64,000 bases of DNA, taken from assembly GCA_950295325.1 (NCBI GenBank), contig OX485809.1, forward strand, positions 32,254,144 through 32,318,143, written 5' to 3'. The DNA is from Polytrichum commune. Lineage: Eukaryota > Streptophyta > Polytrichopsida > Polytrichales > Polytrichaceae. Below, one piece after another: positions 1 through 9,976 of the stretch. A program made the position numbers and the translations under genes. A model generated the notes under the pieces. It searched no databases. It was not told where the DNA came from and worked only from the letters and a program-made list of their open reading frames with translations. Within the stretch, counting starts at the first letter, position 1. Each line of letters starts with the position of its first letter.

Positions 1-3000
1 TCTGATAGAGATTGGAAGAAAGGTAAACATGTGACTATACAAGAGGATGAGAGACAGGATCGTAATGTCCATAGAGTTCAACACTCTAAGAGATTAGACG
101 AGGAAGTGAGTGTAGTGACCACTAGATCCCAAAAACAACCTTTAAAGCAACAAAATGGGTCTAGTACTGAGAGGTTTAATGAACAACACAGTGACTTGGA
201 AACGAGTCTCTCTGAATATGCTCAAGCACCCTTGATCAGAGCTCCAAAGGATAAAATAATTGTGGAAGCTAATGTTGTACCAACAACGATTCTTGAGCAA
301 GCTCAGATTCCATCGCCATCTGTTGTTACCAACCCTCCAGTTGTTGTCTCCAACCCTCATACACCTATTGTACCCACTAATGTTCTTCACCCCCGTCTAA
401 AGACCTTAGCAAGGAGAGAAAGGCCTAAGGGTAAAATGACATCATCACGATCGTCTAGAACGATGATGTTATCTAAGGACCTTAAACCCTATGATATCAT
501 GGAAGATCTAGATAAAATACAACCAACTATCATAATGAAACAATTGTTGGCTGTTGCACCACAATGTCGCAGTTCCTTAAGTTCATCCATGATACGTAGA
601 CGGCCTAAACCGGCAACAGTCCATGACATTACTTTAAGTCGAGATCCGGGAGCCCCAACCGTTGATGTCATTATAGGAGGTGCTCTTATACCGGGATTCC
701 AAATTGACACGGGATCAAGTGTCAATTTGATGAATGTGGAAACCATGAACGAATTAGGGATATCTAATGTAGTCTCTACCACCATTATTTTAAAAATGGC
801 AGACAGCAGTCGAGTAAAACCCTTAGGAGTATTGGAACAAATTCCAACTCTCGTAGCCAATATTGAGTATAAGATTGATTATGTCGTCTTTAAGACAATG
901 GACGGTGTACAGTCTTATCCAGGTCTTCTTGGACGCACATGGTTGCTAGATGCACAAGCCAAAGAAGATTGGGGGAAAGGTACACTGACCATTGGAAGTG
1001 GGTTAAAGAAAATAATTTTACCTTTATTTCCTACCCAATATCATGGTGAAACGCAAGATGAGGAAACTGAGTTCACCAGTGATGATGGCTATGAAACAGA
1101 AAGGGAGACTACGGTGAGTGAATCCATACACCGGATAAACGATAAACCATTCCAATATGGCCCCGTAGGAATGGGAGAGTACTTTTGTGCACTTGGTGAT
1201 GGAGATTCTGATGATGCTATTCTAGCCTGGCAGAATACCTTACCGGTAAACATGGTCAACAATACGAAAATACATAGTTTTGACCAACTAAGACTAGTCC
1301 ATATCGTACAAGAAGAAGAAGAACGACCCCAAACACTGGTTAAGGATGAATTAGCTAAGAAATGGGAGTCTACCATGTTTGAGTCTGACCAACCTGTCAA
1401 AAATTACGTGGTTAAGAATGTGTGTAAATATATGAATTTGAGTGATGATAACACACCCCGCATTATCAAAGTCTATGAGAAAATAACGGATGATGAGTGG
1501 AAGTTTTGGAGAGATTTCTTTAAGAGGAATATTAAAGTCTTTGCATGGATGTACAAAGATTTGCGAGGAGTTCCCCCAGAGATCTGTGAGCATAAGATTA
1601 TTTTAGAGGAAGGAACAACCCCCGTTCGACAAAGACAATATAGGATGAATCCAAAATATTCCCTATTAGTTAAGGAAGAAGTGGATAAATTGTTGGAAGT
1701 CGGCATTATCTATCCTATTCCATATAGTGATTGGGTGTCACCCATAGTCGTAGTACCAAAGAAAAACGGCAAACTACGAATATGCGTGGATTATCGGAAG
1801 TTAAACAGTGTCACTAAGAAGGATTATTTTCCTCTACCATTCACAGACAGTATGTTGGACGGAGTAGCAGGATATGATTGTTATTCCTTTATGGATGGAT
1901 TTTCTGGGTATAACCAAATTTCAATATATCCACCCCACCGTCCCTTAACTGCTTTCACGACACCATGGGGTGTCTTCGCACATGCCCGTATGCCGTTTGG
2001 TATGTGTAACTCCCCTGGAACCTTTTCTAGATTAGGGGTTAACACATTTCAGAAATATCTCCATCGTACAATGGAAGTCTTCCTGGATGATTTTGCAGTC
2101 TATAGCACCAAAGAGAAACATGCACAACATCTTCAAGAATGTTTTGATGAGTGTATGAAAGTTGGAATTTCTATTAATACAGCCAAGTCAGTGTTTCTGG
2201 TACCATTTGGTAAGTTGGTAGGTCACATAATATCAAAACAAGGGGTTGCGACTGACCCTGAGAAAATCGCAATCATCTCTTCATTACCTATACCAACCAC
2301 CGTTTCAGAGGTCAAAGGATTTTTAGGACACACGGGCTACTATCGTCGTTTCATCTTTCGTTATTCGGTCATCGCTATGCCATTGACTGAATTGTTAAAG
2401 AGGACCGATACCCCACCCGTTTGGACTCAGGCATGTACGGAAGCCTTTAATAAACTTAAAAAGAAATTAGCCTCTGCACCAATATTAGTAGCTCCTAATT
2501 GGGAAAAAGACTTTGAAGTGTATGTGGATGCGTCAAATGTAGCAGTTGGGGCTGTGTTAAGCCAAAAAGATGAGAAAGGTCATGACCATCCTATATACTT
2601 TGCTAGTCGTCAATTAGTTCAGGCAGAGCGTAATTATACAGTCACGGAGAGGGAAGCCCTAGGAATGATCTTCTCAGTGCAAAAGTTTAGACATTACCTA
2701 TTAGGGTATAAGTTTGTATTCCATGTCGATCACGATGCCCTAAAGTACATGATAAACAAACCCCAATTAAGTGGAAGAATAGCTAGATGGGTTTTATTAT
2801 TACAAGAGTTCAATTTCACTATCCAAGTTCGACCTGGTAAGAGTCATGCTAACGCAGACCACTTATCACGGTTAAGTGATGCGTTAGGCACTGAACCCAT
2901 CGATGACTCCTTCCCCGATGCTGATTTATTTTTCATAGAAAAGGTGTCTCCTGAATACGCTGAGATAATTAACTACTTACAAACCAATACATTCCCTAGG

Positions 3001-4206
3001 GATTTTTCTAAAAAACAACAACAGCGATTGGCTTTTAGAGCAGCTCCATACTCGATCATTGCCGACACGTTGTACAAAAAGGGCAAAGATGGTGTATTGA
3101 GACGTTGTATTCTGAGTTCAGAAATACCCTTGATTTTGCAAGGATGTCATAGTGACCCCGCAGGAGGTCATTTTGCGGGGAATGTCACTGCTAGAAAAGT
3201 CTTACAAGCAGGATATTGGTGGCCCACCCTATTTAATGATTGTGTCACTTACGCTAGACAGTGTGACGTTTGTCAAAGGGTGGGTAAACCTACAGACACA
3301 TCAGCAATGCCATTACACCCTATCCTAGCATTGGCACCCTTTGAGAAATGGGGAATTGATTTTGTTGGTCCAATTAACCCTCCTAGTAAGAGTGGACGTC
3401 ATCGTTATATTTTAGTTGCTACAGATTATGCCACTAAATGGGCTGAGGCCGAAGCCACTAAACGGGATGATAAAGAAACAGTTGCTAAATTCCTTAAAAC
3501 TAATATCCTCTCACGCTTTGGTTGTCCACGAGAGTTGATTAGCGATAGAGGTACCCATTTTGTTAATGATGTCATTGAGTTATTAACTGATAAATACAAG
3601 ATTAAACATCGCCTTACTACCCCATATCACCCGAGAGCCAATGGTCAAACAGAGAAGACTAATGGAATTCTGTGTAAAATCATTACCAAAACGGTCCAAG
3701 GTTCTATGGTTGACTGGGACATTAAGTTATTGGATGCCTTATGGGCATATCGTACAGCCTATAAAGTCACAACCAAATTTACCCCTTTTCAATTGGTTTA
3801 TGGCCAAGAGGCTATTCTACCCATCGAATTGGAATTACCATCTTTACGTATAGCGTTGGAAGAGCGATTAGATGACTCAGAATCATTAGAGGAACGGATT
3901 GCAATGTTGGAAAAATTGGATGAAATCCGAGCACAAGCTTATCTCAATACAGCCGCAATTCAAAAATGGCGGAAAACCTACTATGATAGTAAGATGAAGA
4001 ATAAAGTCATCTCTGATAATGACTTAGTCTTACTTTATGATAGTCGTTTTCAAAAATTTCCTGGAAAATTTAAAATTCGTTGGCAAGGTCCTTATAAAGT
4101 GGTTAAAAGTTATGAAAATGGCTCTTGCGATCTAGAAGATTTTCAAGGTCGACCCTTAGCTACTCGCATTAATGGCAATCGTCTTAAGATTTATTGTACT
4201 AACTGA
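1..4206 (+). CDS. pol: Ty3/gypsy pol polyprotein (protease-RT-RNase H-integrase), 5' partial
   Basis: The frame is open from base 1, so the start lies outside the window. Counting residues from base 1: an aspartic protease with IDTGSS (D about 236); reverse transcriptase with KLRICVDYRKLN and the catalytic box VFLDDFAVYS (DD about 696-697); RNase H with VYVDASNVAVGAVLS (about 843); an integrase HHCC zinc finger (about 1050-1090); and the integrase core with D1120 (WGIDFVGP), D1182 (ISDRGTHF) and E1218 (NGQTEKTNG), a D-61-D-35-E spacing. The C-terminus carries a GPY/F-type segment (WQGPYKV) and no chromodomain. It would make element cDNA in virus-like particles and integrate it in the nucleus. 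Family assignment is firm; placement in the Tat/Athila branch rests on the missing chromodomain and the downstream ORFs. Confidence 0.95.
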   Translation, partial: SDRDWKKGKHVTIQEDERQDRNVHRVQHSKRLDEEVSVVTTRSQKQPLKQQNGSSTERFNEQHSDLETSLSEYAQAPLIRAPKDKIIVEANVVPTTILEQAQIPSPSVVTNPPVVVSNPHTPIVPTNVLHPRLKTLARRERPKGKMTSSRSSRTMMLSKDLKPYDIMEDLDKIQPTIIMKQLLAVAPQCRSSLSSSMIRRRPKPATVHDITLSRDPGAPTVDVIIGGALIPGFQIDTGSSVNLMNVETMNELGISNVVSTTIILKMADSSRVKPLGVLEQIPTLVANIEYKIDYVVFKTMDGVQSYPGLLGRTWLLDAQAKEDWGKGTLTIGSGLKKIILPLFPTQYHGETQDEETEFTSDDGYETERETTVSESIHRINDKPFQYGPVGMGEYFCALGDGDSDDAILAWQNTLPVNMVNNTKIHSFDQLRLVHIVQEEEERPQTLVKDELAKKWESTMFESDQPVKNYVVKNVCKYMNLSDDNTPRIIKVYEKITDDEWKFWRDFFKRNIKVFAWMYKDLRGVPPEICEHKIILEEGTTPVRQRQYRMNPKYSLLVKEEVDKLLEVGIIYPIPYSDWVSPIVVVPKKNGKLRICVDYRKLNSVTKKDYFPLPFTDSMLDGVAGYDCYSFMDGFSGYNQISIYPPHRPLTAFTTPWGVFAHARMPFGMCNSPGTFSRLGVNTFQKYLHRTMEVFLDDFAVYSTKEKHAQHLQECFDECMKVGISINTAKSVFLVPFGKLVGHIISKQGVATDPEKIAIISSLPIPTTVSEVKGFLGHTGYYRRFIFRYSVIAMPLTELLKRTDTPPVWTQACTEAFNKLKKKLASAPILVAPNWEKDFEVYVDASNVAVGAVLSQKDEKGHDHPIYFASRQLVQAERNYTVTEREALGMIFSVQKFRHYLLGYKFVFHVDHDALKYMINKPQLSGRIARWVLLLQEFNFTIQVRPGKSHANADHLSRLSDALGTEPIDDSFPDADLFFIEKVSPEYAEIINYLQTNTFPRDFSKKQQQRLAFRAAPYSIIADTLYKKGKDGVLRRCILSSEIPLILQGCHSDPAGGHFAGNVTARKVLQAGYWWPTLFNDCVTYARQCDVCQRVGKPTDTSAMPLHPILALAPFEKWGIDFVGPINPPSKSGRHRYILVATDYATKWAEAEATKRDDKETVAKFLKTNILSRFGCPRELISDRGTHFVNDVIELLTDKYKIKHRLTTPYHPRANGQTEKTNGILCKIITKTVQGSMVDWDIKLLDALWAYRTAYKVTTKFTPFQLVYGQEAILPIELELPSLRIALEERLDDSESLEERIAMLEKLDEIRAQAYLNTAAIQKWRKTYYDSKMKNKVISDNDLVLLYDSRFQKFPGKFKIRWQGPYKVVKSYENGSCDLEDFQGRPLATRINGNRLKIYCTN

Positions 4207-5080
4207 GGTCAGTTAGTATAATAAATAAGGGGGGAAGATAGTTTGAAAAGTAATAAAGAGCAAATTTTTCAAATTTTTCAAATTACTAGGTAGCACGCCG
4301 CGAATTATTAAATTGGGCAATAATCAAGTTAATCATAACAAAGGGAATTTAAGCATCAGCCTAAAATCAATCTATCAGAGAGAAAAGATAATGCAAAGAA
4401 CATATTTCGATGAAGCGATAAAGACAGGTAGGTTGATTTTAAATTTTGAATTGAAATATTAAAACATCAGTGTAGACGTTTTTTTTAATTTGCCTAATTA
4501 CTACTAAACTTTTAATAAAGATTAGATTTCAAAGCCAAAACTAAAACTAGAAATTAATGGTAATAGGCTATAATCTTGGAAATAACACATGATACTCATT
4601 TAATTATTTAGGTCTGATAAGATTGATTGAGCTTAATGGAGGAAGAAATGATTGGAAACAATCTCATGATGAAAATCTGAAGGGTTGTTAAATGATGAAA
4701 GCTGGCTATAATCATGCAAGGCCCATAATGGGGGCGGGTGAGCCTAACCACTCCCCTCTTAATCATGATTTGTCACACACCACACATGGCGGCGCGAATT
4801 CGAGCAAGCTCTTACCAAGTTCAGGCTATAATCAAAGGATCCCTCACAAATGCAACAGGTGCATTAGTGGTTACCAGCTGAGAGTGAATCAACGAATGTG
4901 TAGTGTGAGTTCGAGTGTGCATGCCGAGGGAGATTTCAGAGTTCAAATTGTGAGGACTGTGTGAAATTTTGAGTGTTCTCTGAGAATACTGAGCGAAACA
5001 AGCAGTAATCTTGACTACCATTGAGATTGAGGTTAATCAGGAGAGTGGTTGAGGAGTGGTTTGCAGGCTATAATCAAAAG
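4207..5080 (+). other. Post-pol non-coding spacer of the Ty3/gypsy element
   Basis: About 870 bases without a convincing ORF separate pol from the next coding frame. It opens with a purine run (4227-4238) that resembles a polypurine tract. It holds four copies of the exact 10-mer GGCTATAATC at 4566, 4704, 4824 and 5066. The last ends five bases before the ATG of the next ORF. Confidence 0.6.
4227..4238 (+). promoter_or_regulatory. Polypurine-tract-like run just after pol
   Basis: AAGGGGGGAAGA lies 21 bases after the pol stop. In LTR elements a tract like this primes plus-strand DNA synthesis and normally abuts the 3' LTR. Here ORFs and a second purine run follow, so it is either an extra internal tract or the true tract in front of an unusually long LTR. 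Confidence 0.45.
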
Positions 5081-7075
5081 ATGGCAGAGTCGTCAAAGAG
5101 GCAGCGCAAGAGGGGTCGAGTAACAATTGAGCCCTTAGTGTTTCAGGAATTACCAGAGGTTGTGAGAGATCATATTCGGAAGAGAGAGCCACAAGTGAGA
5201 GCTGCTGGGCTATGGGAGTTTTTGTGTAGGTTAGAAATCTCATGGCCATGGCAAGCAGATTTGTTTGAGTTTTTTGAATCTGCATTGGCGAGTGAGTTTC
5301 GAGAGATTAAAGTGCAGAATGAGAGTGTGCAATTTAACTCAGGGGCTATAGCCAGAGCGACTACCTTACCTGAAGAGGATGGCCAGCCGCTACTCAATGC
5401 TGAATTACCTATCAGTGCGAGGGAATGGGAAGTAGTTTTCAAAGGAGGAAGTTTAGCATTTGATTCAGAGGCTATGGGCTGGTGCATCGAACTAGCGAGC
5501 TCACCCTGGAAGGAATGGTTGGAAGTGTTTCATCAGAGAATCCAACTGGGTGAGGAGGGGAGCAAAATGGAACATTGCATGGTATGTGCAGCATTCACGG
5601 CGCTGATGAGAGGCACCAGATACAACTGGGCCGAGGAACTCAGACTCCGCATGCAAGAGGAGATCGAGAAGCAGAGGGAGAAGCGACCGGTACCATTGAG
5701 GTGTGCAGGCTATATGGGCATTTTGTGCCAGTTGTCGGTTGTGTCCAGTTCTCCAAGTTCCTTTAGATCAGTTCCACCCTTTTTGAGTCGTCCTAGGTAT
5801 TTTGCTCCATCTCCGGAGCGTCGCATTGTTATGTCGCCTATAGCCAGTCCGGACCCACCCGAGATTGTAGAGGAAAGCATAGAGTTATGCGGGGATTTTG
5901 CAAGCATAGGAGGACCTAGGGAAAATTTTCAGGTTTTACCTAGGTTGGTAGTACCTTCACAAATTTTTGAGTTAGGGTCAGAATTGAGCCCCACACCAGA
6001 GTCACATGACAGAGAAGGGGTAATACACAAATTACAAGCAGAATTAACCCTAGCCAAAGAGAAAGAGAGTCAGTTGCAAGGTCTCAACATCAGCTTGCAA
6101 ATCAGAGAGGCCCAACTGGAAGAGAAGCTCACAGAGAGTGTTAAAAGTCAAAAAGAGTGGCAGGATAAGTGTGGAATGGTGTTTACAGAGTTAACCCTAG
6201 CCACAAATGAGAAGAACCAGCTGGTGAAAGAGAAAGAGGCTTTAGAGAGAGAAAAAAATATCTGGGAAGGTCTTAGGGTAAGACAAGAGAAGGCTATAGC
6301 CAGTAAGTCCAAAGAAAATCAATCCCTTAAGGCTCAGATACAAGCTGTCTTTGTGAGTGAGCGGGAGATTTTGGAGAGTGGAGAGAAAATCAAAGAATTA
6401 GAAGAGAGGTTGGAGAGGCAGAACATTGAGCTGGAAGCAAAAAGGAGAAGGATTGAGAGAATGAAGTCAGGTGTGTGGGCCATTGAGAGTGTGTGTCCAC
6501 CCTTTACCTCCTTGTTCAAAAACTTTGAGTTACAGCGGGATATCTTCTTTTTGGTCTATAGCCTGCAATCCAACCAAATTCTAAGCAATTCTGATTTTGA
6601 GAAGTTATGGGCAGAATCCCTAATGGATGGGTGTGAGAACCTTCTCACCGAGATTTTAGTGAGAGGAGGATTAAGAGTGACTGATCCCTTCAAGATGTTT
6701 CAGAGTATAGCTGAATTTGGGGTCAGAGTTTTTACCTACTACACTCAACTGGAGTTGTCACTACAACAAAGAAGACATCAGGTGGCAGCTTTGGAGTTAA
6801 ACCCACCCCAGCGGGAGGTAGATCTCCAATTCTGGAATGTAGCGGTTGACACCGCATTGACAATTTGTCCTTTACCCTTGCTGAAGAATTGGGTAGCTGA
6901 GTTTGCTAGGGTGAGGTCGAGTTTAAGAGGGGACAACTTTTTGCAAGCTGCGATGGACGCTAGCTCGGAGAGGTTGGCAACCAGCAAACGACTTGACCTT
7001 GGCCCCGGACACTACCAATTCAAGTATGACCAGCTGAAGGAGAGAATGCACAGGATGGATCAGCAAATGGAATAG
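5081..7075 (+). CDS. Post-pol ORF of the Ty3/gypsy element, coiled-coil protein (664 aa)
   Basis: The first ATG (5081) follows a GGCTATAATC motif. The N-terminus is strongly basic (KRQRKRGR). Residues about 20-210 hold an aromatic, mixed helical segment (LWEFLCRLEISWPW, then a Trp/Cys-rich stretch near EMEHCMVCAAF-like residues about 165-175) that resembles, by eye, the 'putative plant transposon protein' domain found beside Athila-like elements; this is inference. Residues about 310-465 are a long Glu/Lys/Leu/Gln-rich coiled coil. The C-terminal third is mixed and unrecognised. No membrane segment or signal peptide is evident, so an envelope role is not supported. Codon use is compatible with a real gene. 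Confidence 0.75.
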   Translation: MAESSKRQRKRGRVTIEPLVFQELPEVVRDHIRKREPQVRAAGLWEFLCRLEISWPWQADLFEFFESALASEFREIKVQNESVQFNSGAIARATTLPEEDGQPLLNAELPISAREWEVVFKGGSLAFDSEAMGWCIELASSPWKEWLEVFHQRIQLGEEGSKMEHCMVCAAFTALMRGTRYNWAEELRLRMQEEIEKQREKRPVPLRCAGYMGILCQLSVVSSSPSSFRSVPPFLSRPRYFAPSPERRIVMSPIASPDPPEIVEESIELCGDFASIGGPRENFQVLPRLVVPSQIFELGSELSPTPESHDREGVIHKLQAELTLAKEKESQLQGLNISLQIREAQLEEKLTESVKSQKEWQDKCGMVFTELTLATNEKNQLVKEKEALEREKNIWEGLRVRQEKAIASKSKENQSLKAQIQAVFVSEREILESGEKIKELEERLERQNIELEAKRRRIERMKSGVWAIESVCPPFTSLFKNFELQRDIFFLVYSLQSNQILSNSDFEKLWAESLMDGCENLLTEILVRGGLRVTDPFKMFQSIAEFGVRVFTYYTQLELSLQQRRHQVAALELNPPQREVDLQFWNVAVDTALTICPLPLLKNWVAEFARVRSSLRGDNFLQAAMDASSERLATSKRLDLGPGHYQFKYDQLKERMHRMDQQME

Positions 7076-7150
7076 ACAGGAGGAAGAGCACAAGTGAATT
7101 TGCAGAATCAAGTAACGTTCTTTTTACCTCCTCCTAACCAGGTCCATAGG

Positions 7151-7948
7151 ATGCTCAATACTCCGAGCCGAGTAAGAAGCCCATTGGCACATAAGTTCTT
7201 GGGAGAGTACGAGGCCCTGTTCGACGAGGATGTGGAACAGCCAATTCCAACCTGGAAGGCTTTGGAATGGATTTTAGAGGATGTCGGCCAATCAAGACAA
7301 GTGAGTACTGATCCAAGTCAGTCTCATGACAAGGTCTATCGCCGTATCTGTGCTGGATGGAGCAGGGAACCCCCTTTGAATGTGAGGAATGACCTCAGGT
7401 TTTGCAACTGCCCGAGGCGGTACAAGTGGCCTACTAACGCCCTGGTGGATAGTTTGGAATACAATTGGCCACTGATTCCTGGTTCATTCATGACACCTCA
7501 GGATTGCAATGTGGCTTACATGCAATTTTCTTTTGACCATCGCCAGCACCGCGACCCAGTATGTTTTCGAGCCGCGATTTTTGCAGCTATTTTGGGAAGC
7601 TGGTGTTTGGAGTACAATTTCACTTACAACGTTAATTTGTTGAGCAAGACAAATCGAGAGGCGCTAATTTTGACGAAAATCAATTACCGATCGGCTCGCT
7701 GGTTGCGTTGTATGGAGGCCATGTGCTCTACCTATTTCATCATCGGACCACACCATAGCCTGATAAATGAGTTTGGAGCCACCAGGTACGGTGTGATTTC
7801 AAGAGCATTGCAGGTTCAGAGAGAGGTGGAGAACACGATCGTACCTGAAGAAGAGACAATGAGACCGGACTTTGTTGCAGAATATGGCCCTTCGTCTCAG
7901 CGACCGTTCCGGAACATGGGAGGACCCCACCGCGGAAGAAGACGATAG
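7151..7948 (+). CDS. Second post-pol ORF of the Ty3/gypsy element (about 265 aa), function unknown
   Basis: The first ATG is at 7151, just downstream of the coiled-coil ORF and on the same strand. The product is rich in Trp, Tyr, Arg and Cys (WKALEWILEDVG, YRRICAGWSREPP, CNCPRRYKWP) and ends in a Gly/Arg-rich basic tail (GGPHRGRRR), suggesting a nucleic-acid-binding end. I recognise no family. A polypurine tract and the probable 3' LTR follow within 40 bases, so it is the last internal ORF of the element. Confidence 0.6.
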   Translation: MLNTPSRVRSPLAHKFLGEYEALFDEDVEQPIPTWKALEWILEDVGQSRQVSTDPSQSHDKVYRRICAGWSREPPLNVRNDLRFCNCPRRYKWPTNALVDSLEYNWPLIPGSFMTPQDCNVAYMQFSFDHRQHRDPVCFRAAIFAAILGSWCLEYNFTYNVNLLSKTNREALILTKINYRSARWLRCMEAMCSTYFIIGPHHSLINEFGATRYGVISRALQVQREVENTIVPEEETMRPDFVAEYGPSSQRPFRNMGGPHRGRRR

Positions 7949-7970
7949 CTTTTACGGGACGTAAAAGTAT

Positions 7971-7981
7971 TAAGCAGGGGG
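7971..7981 (+). promoter_or_regulatory. Polypurine tract before the probable 3' LTR
   Basis: TAAGCAGGGGG lies four bases before TGTAATACC, a typical plant gypsy LTR beginning. The position right after the last ORF fits a plus-strand primer. Confidence 0.5.
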
Positions 7982-7984
7982 CTA

Positions 7985-9976
7985 TGTAATACCAATTTTC
8001 TGGCCATAGCCTGGTAGAAAGGAAGAAAAAACTTTTCTTTTGTGATAAAGTAACTAAAAAGATGGATGAAAGTTAGTCTAGGATGAAAGCGGCAGGCTAT
8101 AGGCCGAGGGAAGAAGTTTCAGGAGTTGCAACCGTCAGGAGCTCCGATCTTGATAAGCGGGCTATCGCCAGAGAGAAGACACTTCTCGTTATATCTACTG
8201 AAGCCATAGCTGTAGAGAATCAGGCTATAGGCGATAGAGTTAGACTCAAGCATAGTTGTTTTTTTTAAGTAGGATCAGAGCTGGAACATCGCCGTCTGTG
8301 ATAGAGGGATGTAGCTAAGTAAGATGTAATTAGTTTGAGGAAGTAAAGACAGTTGCATGGAAATGTTGAGTATGGCCATAATATGTATGTGATCATTATT
8401 GTTGAATCAGTGCACAAGTAGTTTGCACGAGTGAATGAAATTAGCACGACTTGAGTGGAAGGAGTTGAGTCAAGCATGAGGATCTGTGAGTGAAGAAGAG
8501 CGGCGACCAAAGAGTCTGTTGACAAATTAACGAAGTTGATATCGAAGTTGGAGACATATTGGAAAAAGGAGAGAGTGAAAGGTCGCAACCTGCATTGTGA
8601 AAGAAACCTGTTGGATTGAGATTGAGGAGTTATCTTAAGGTGGAAATCAGAGAGTGATTGGCAGTGAGAGAGAGGAACGAAGCATAAAGAGGGATGGACT
8701 ATCGCCGAAGTAAAGATAAATGGAAATGGCCATAGTCTGTAGTTGGGATACAGCGAAGTGAGAGCATCTGTAAGAACTTGAGCAAGAGTTGTCAGAACAG
8801 TAGGCATAGCCAAGGAGATCAGATTAAGGCTGAGATTACCGAGAAAGGAGAGCCGCAGTAGAAACAAGAGAGTTACAGAGCCAACCAAGTTACTGAGAGA
8901 TACACAGGAGAGAGAGAGAGAGAGAGGGAGCCTGCTGAGAGTGGCACAAGAGGAAGAACCGAGAGCTGGTAGGCATGGGCACTGGGAGGTCTTATAACTG
9001 CCTATAGCCTGTGCGAGAGCGAGAGAGAGAATGAGGGAAAGAGAGTTGTCCGAGGTTATCACTAAGAGGGAAGCAATGAGGGCACCAGAAGGTCCACTTA
9101 AGTAACCGAGGTTGTCATGATGATAAGGTAGTTCTGAGTTGAGAGACATTACCTCGAGAGACAAGAAGTTTAGAGGGATTATCGAAACATGATGAGAATC
9201 GGAGTGTCATGATGATGTCGAGTCGATAAATAATCCAATCCACAAAGAACGTGCTTTGACATGATTAGGAATGAGAAAGATATGGTTTGATGTGAGAGGA
9301 ATTAGGCTAGCCGTTGTAATAGGTTGTGTTGGAACCTAATGGCTATAGCCTATGTGTTATGTGATTATGGAAGAAGGATGCAGGAATTCAAGCATGTCTT
9401 GTGTGTTGTGTGGGACAATGAAGAGCATGAGATAAGTGAATTTTTCATTATGAGTAATAAATGATAAATGAGATAAAGTGAAGGAACAAATTCTTTGAGC
9501 AATACAATTTGAATTATGATTGATAGCATTAAATAATCAATTAACGAAGGAAGAAGATACTAACCCCAATAGGATGAAAATCCATTGGAAGACTATCGCC
9601 AAGATCCGAAAAGACTATTGCCAAAGCCATTGAGCTTCACAACTGCAATAGGTCAAAAACGTAGAGTGATAGAAAATTACCCCAAAGATAGGACGGAATC
9701 ACTCACGACTGAGGAAGCACAAAAGAACCATAAGAGGGGAGGAATGAAGAATTAAAGAAGGAATGGAATAAGAAAGAACCTAAGTTGTTATTATGAACCT
9801 TAATCCAAAGTGACATTAACCCTTATAGACACTATCTCAGTCTTCCTGGAGACATTGTTCCCTGGGTTTTGTTGTTTAGAGAGAAACCAAAAACTTACTA
9901 CAGGAGATCATGCCGTCTTGCCACTAGACCAATTAGTCCTATTAGTGTGGGTCATTTGGAGTTACACGTTGCTACA
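7985..9976 (+). repeat. Probable 3' LTR of the Ty3/gypsy element (about 2 kb)
   Basis: It begins TGTAATACC after a polypurine tract and can be closed at GTTGCTACA, giving TGTA...TACA ends. It carries about half of the GGCTATAGCC-family motifs. Its plus strand is purine-rich, with a GA-rich segment near 8905-8930. The end is a guess because the partner LTR lies outside the window. Confidence 0.4.
8265..9164 (-). other. Antisense ORF (299 codons) inside the probable LTR
   Basis: A long minus-strand frame runs opposite to the element. The predicted product is dominated by Leu and Ser, as expected when a GA-rich strand is read in reverse, and has no recognisable domain. Antisense ORFs in the 3' region are known from Tat-branch elements such as Grande, so it is recorded, but chance is the simplest explanation. 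Confidence 0.2.

Larger units (their letters stand above)
4566..9622 (+). repeat. Dispersed 10-bp near-palindrome, consensus GGCTATAGCC, over 20 copies
   Basis: Copies read by eye (first base): GGCTATAATC 4566, 4704, 4824, 5066; GGCTATAGCC 5344, 6292, 9341; GCCTATAGCC 5836, 9000; GTCTATAGCC 6554; GTCTATCGCC 7334; GGCCATAGCC 8002; GGCTATAGGC 8095, 8223; GGCTATCGCC 8160; AGCCATAGCT 8202; GACTATCGCC 8697, 9591; GGCCATAGTC 8728; GACTATTGCC 9613; weaker GGCTATGGGC 5470 and GGCTATATGG 5708. They occur in non-coding DNA and in the downstream ORFs in more than one reading frame, and are nearly absent from pol. They therefore look conserved as nucleic acid, not as peptide. The AATC form is confined to the stretch before the second ORF. 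Confidence 0.75.
1..9976 (+). mobile_element. Ty3/gypsy LTR retrotransposon, Tat/Athila-type, 3' portion
   Basis: The left window edge cuts this element, so its 5' LTR, primer-binding site and most of gag are not visible. In order it shows an open pol frame (protease, reverse transcriptase, RNase H, integrase), two further same-strand ORFs, a polypurine tract and a probable 3' LTR. Lack of a chromodomain after integrase, plus extra ORFs between pol and the 3' LTR, is the known architecture of the Tat/Athila branch of plant Ty3/gypsy elements. The three main frames are long and open, so the element looks largely whole and recent. Age cannot be measured because only one LTR could be present. 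The right end (about 9,976) is tentative. Confidence 0.8.

Noticed and set aside
489-1706. Several minus-strand open frames of 77-123 codons within pol
   Set aside because: They mirror the conserved pol frame and carry no domain; they are shadows.
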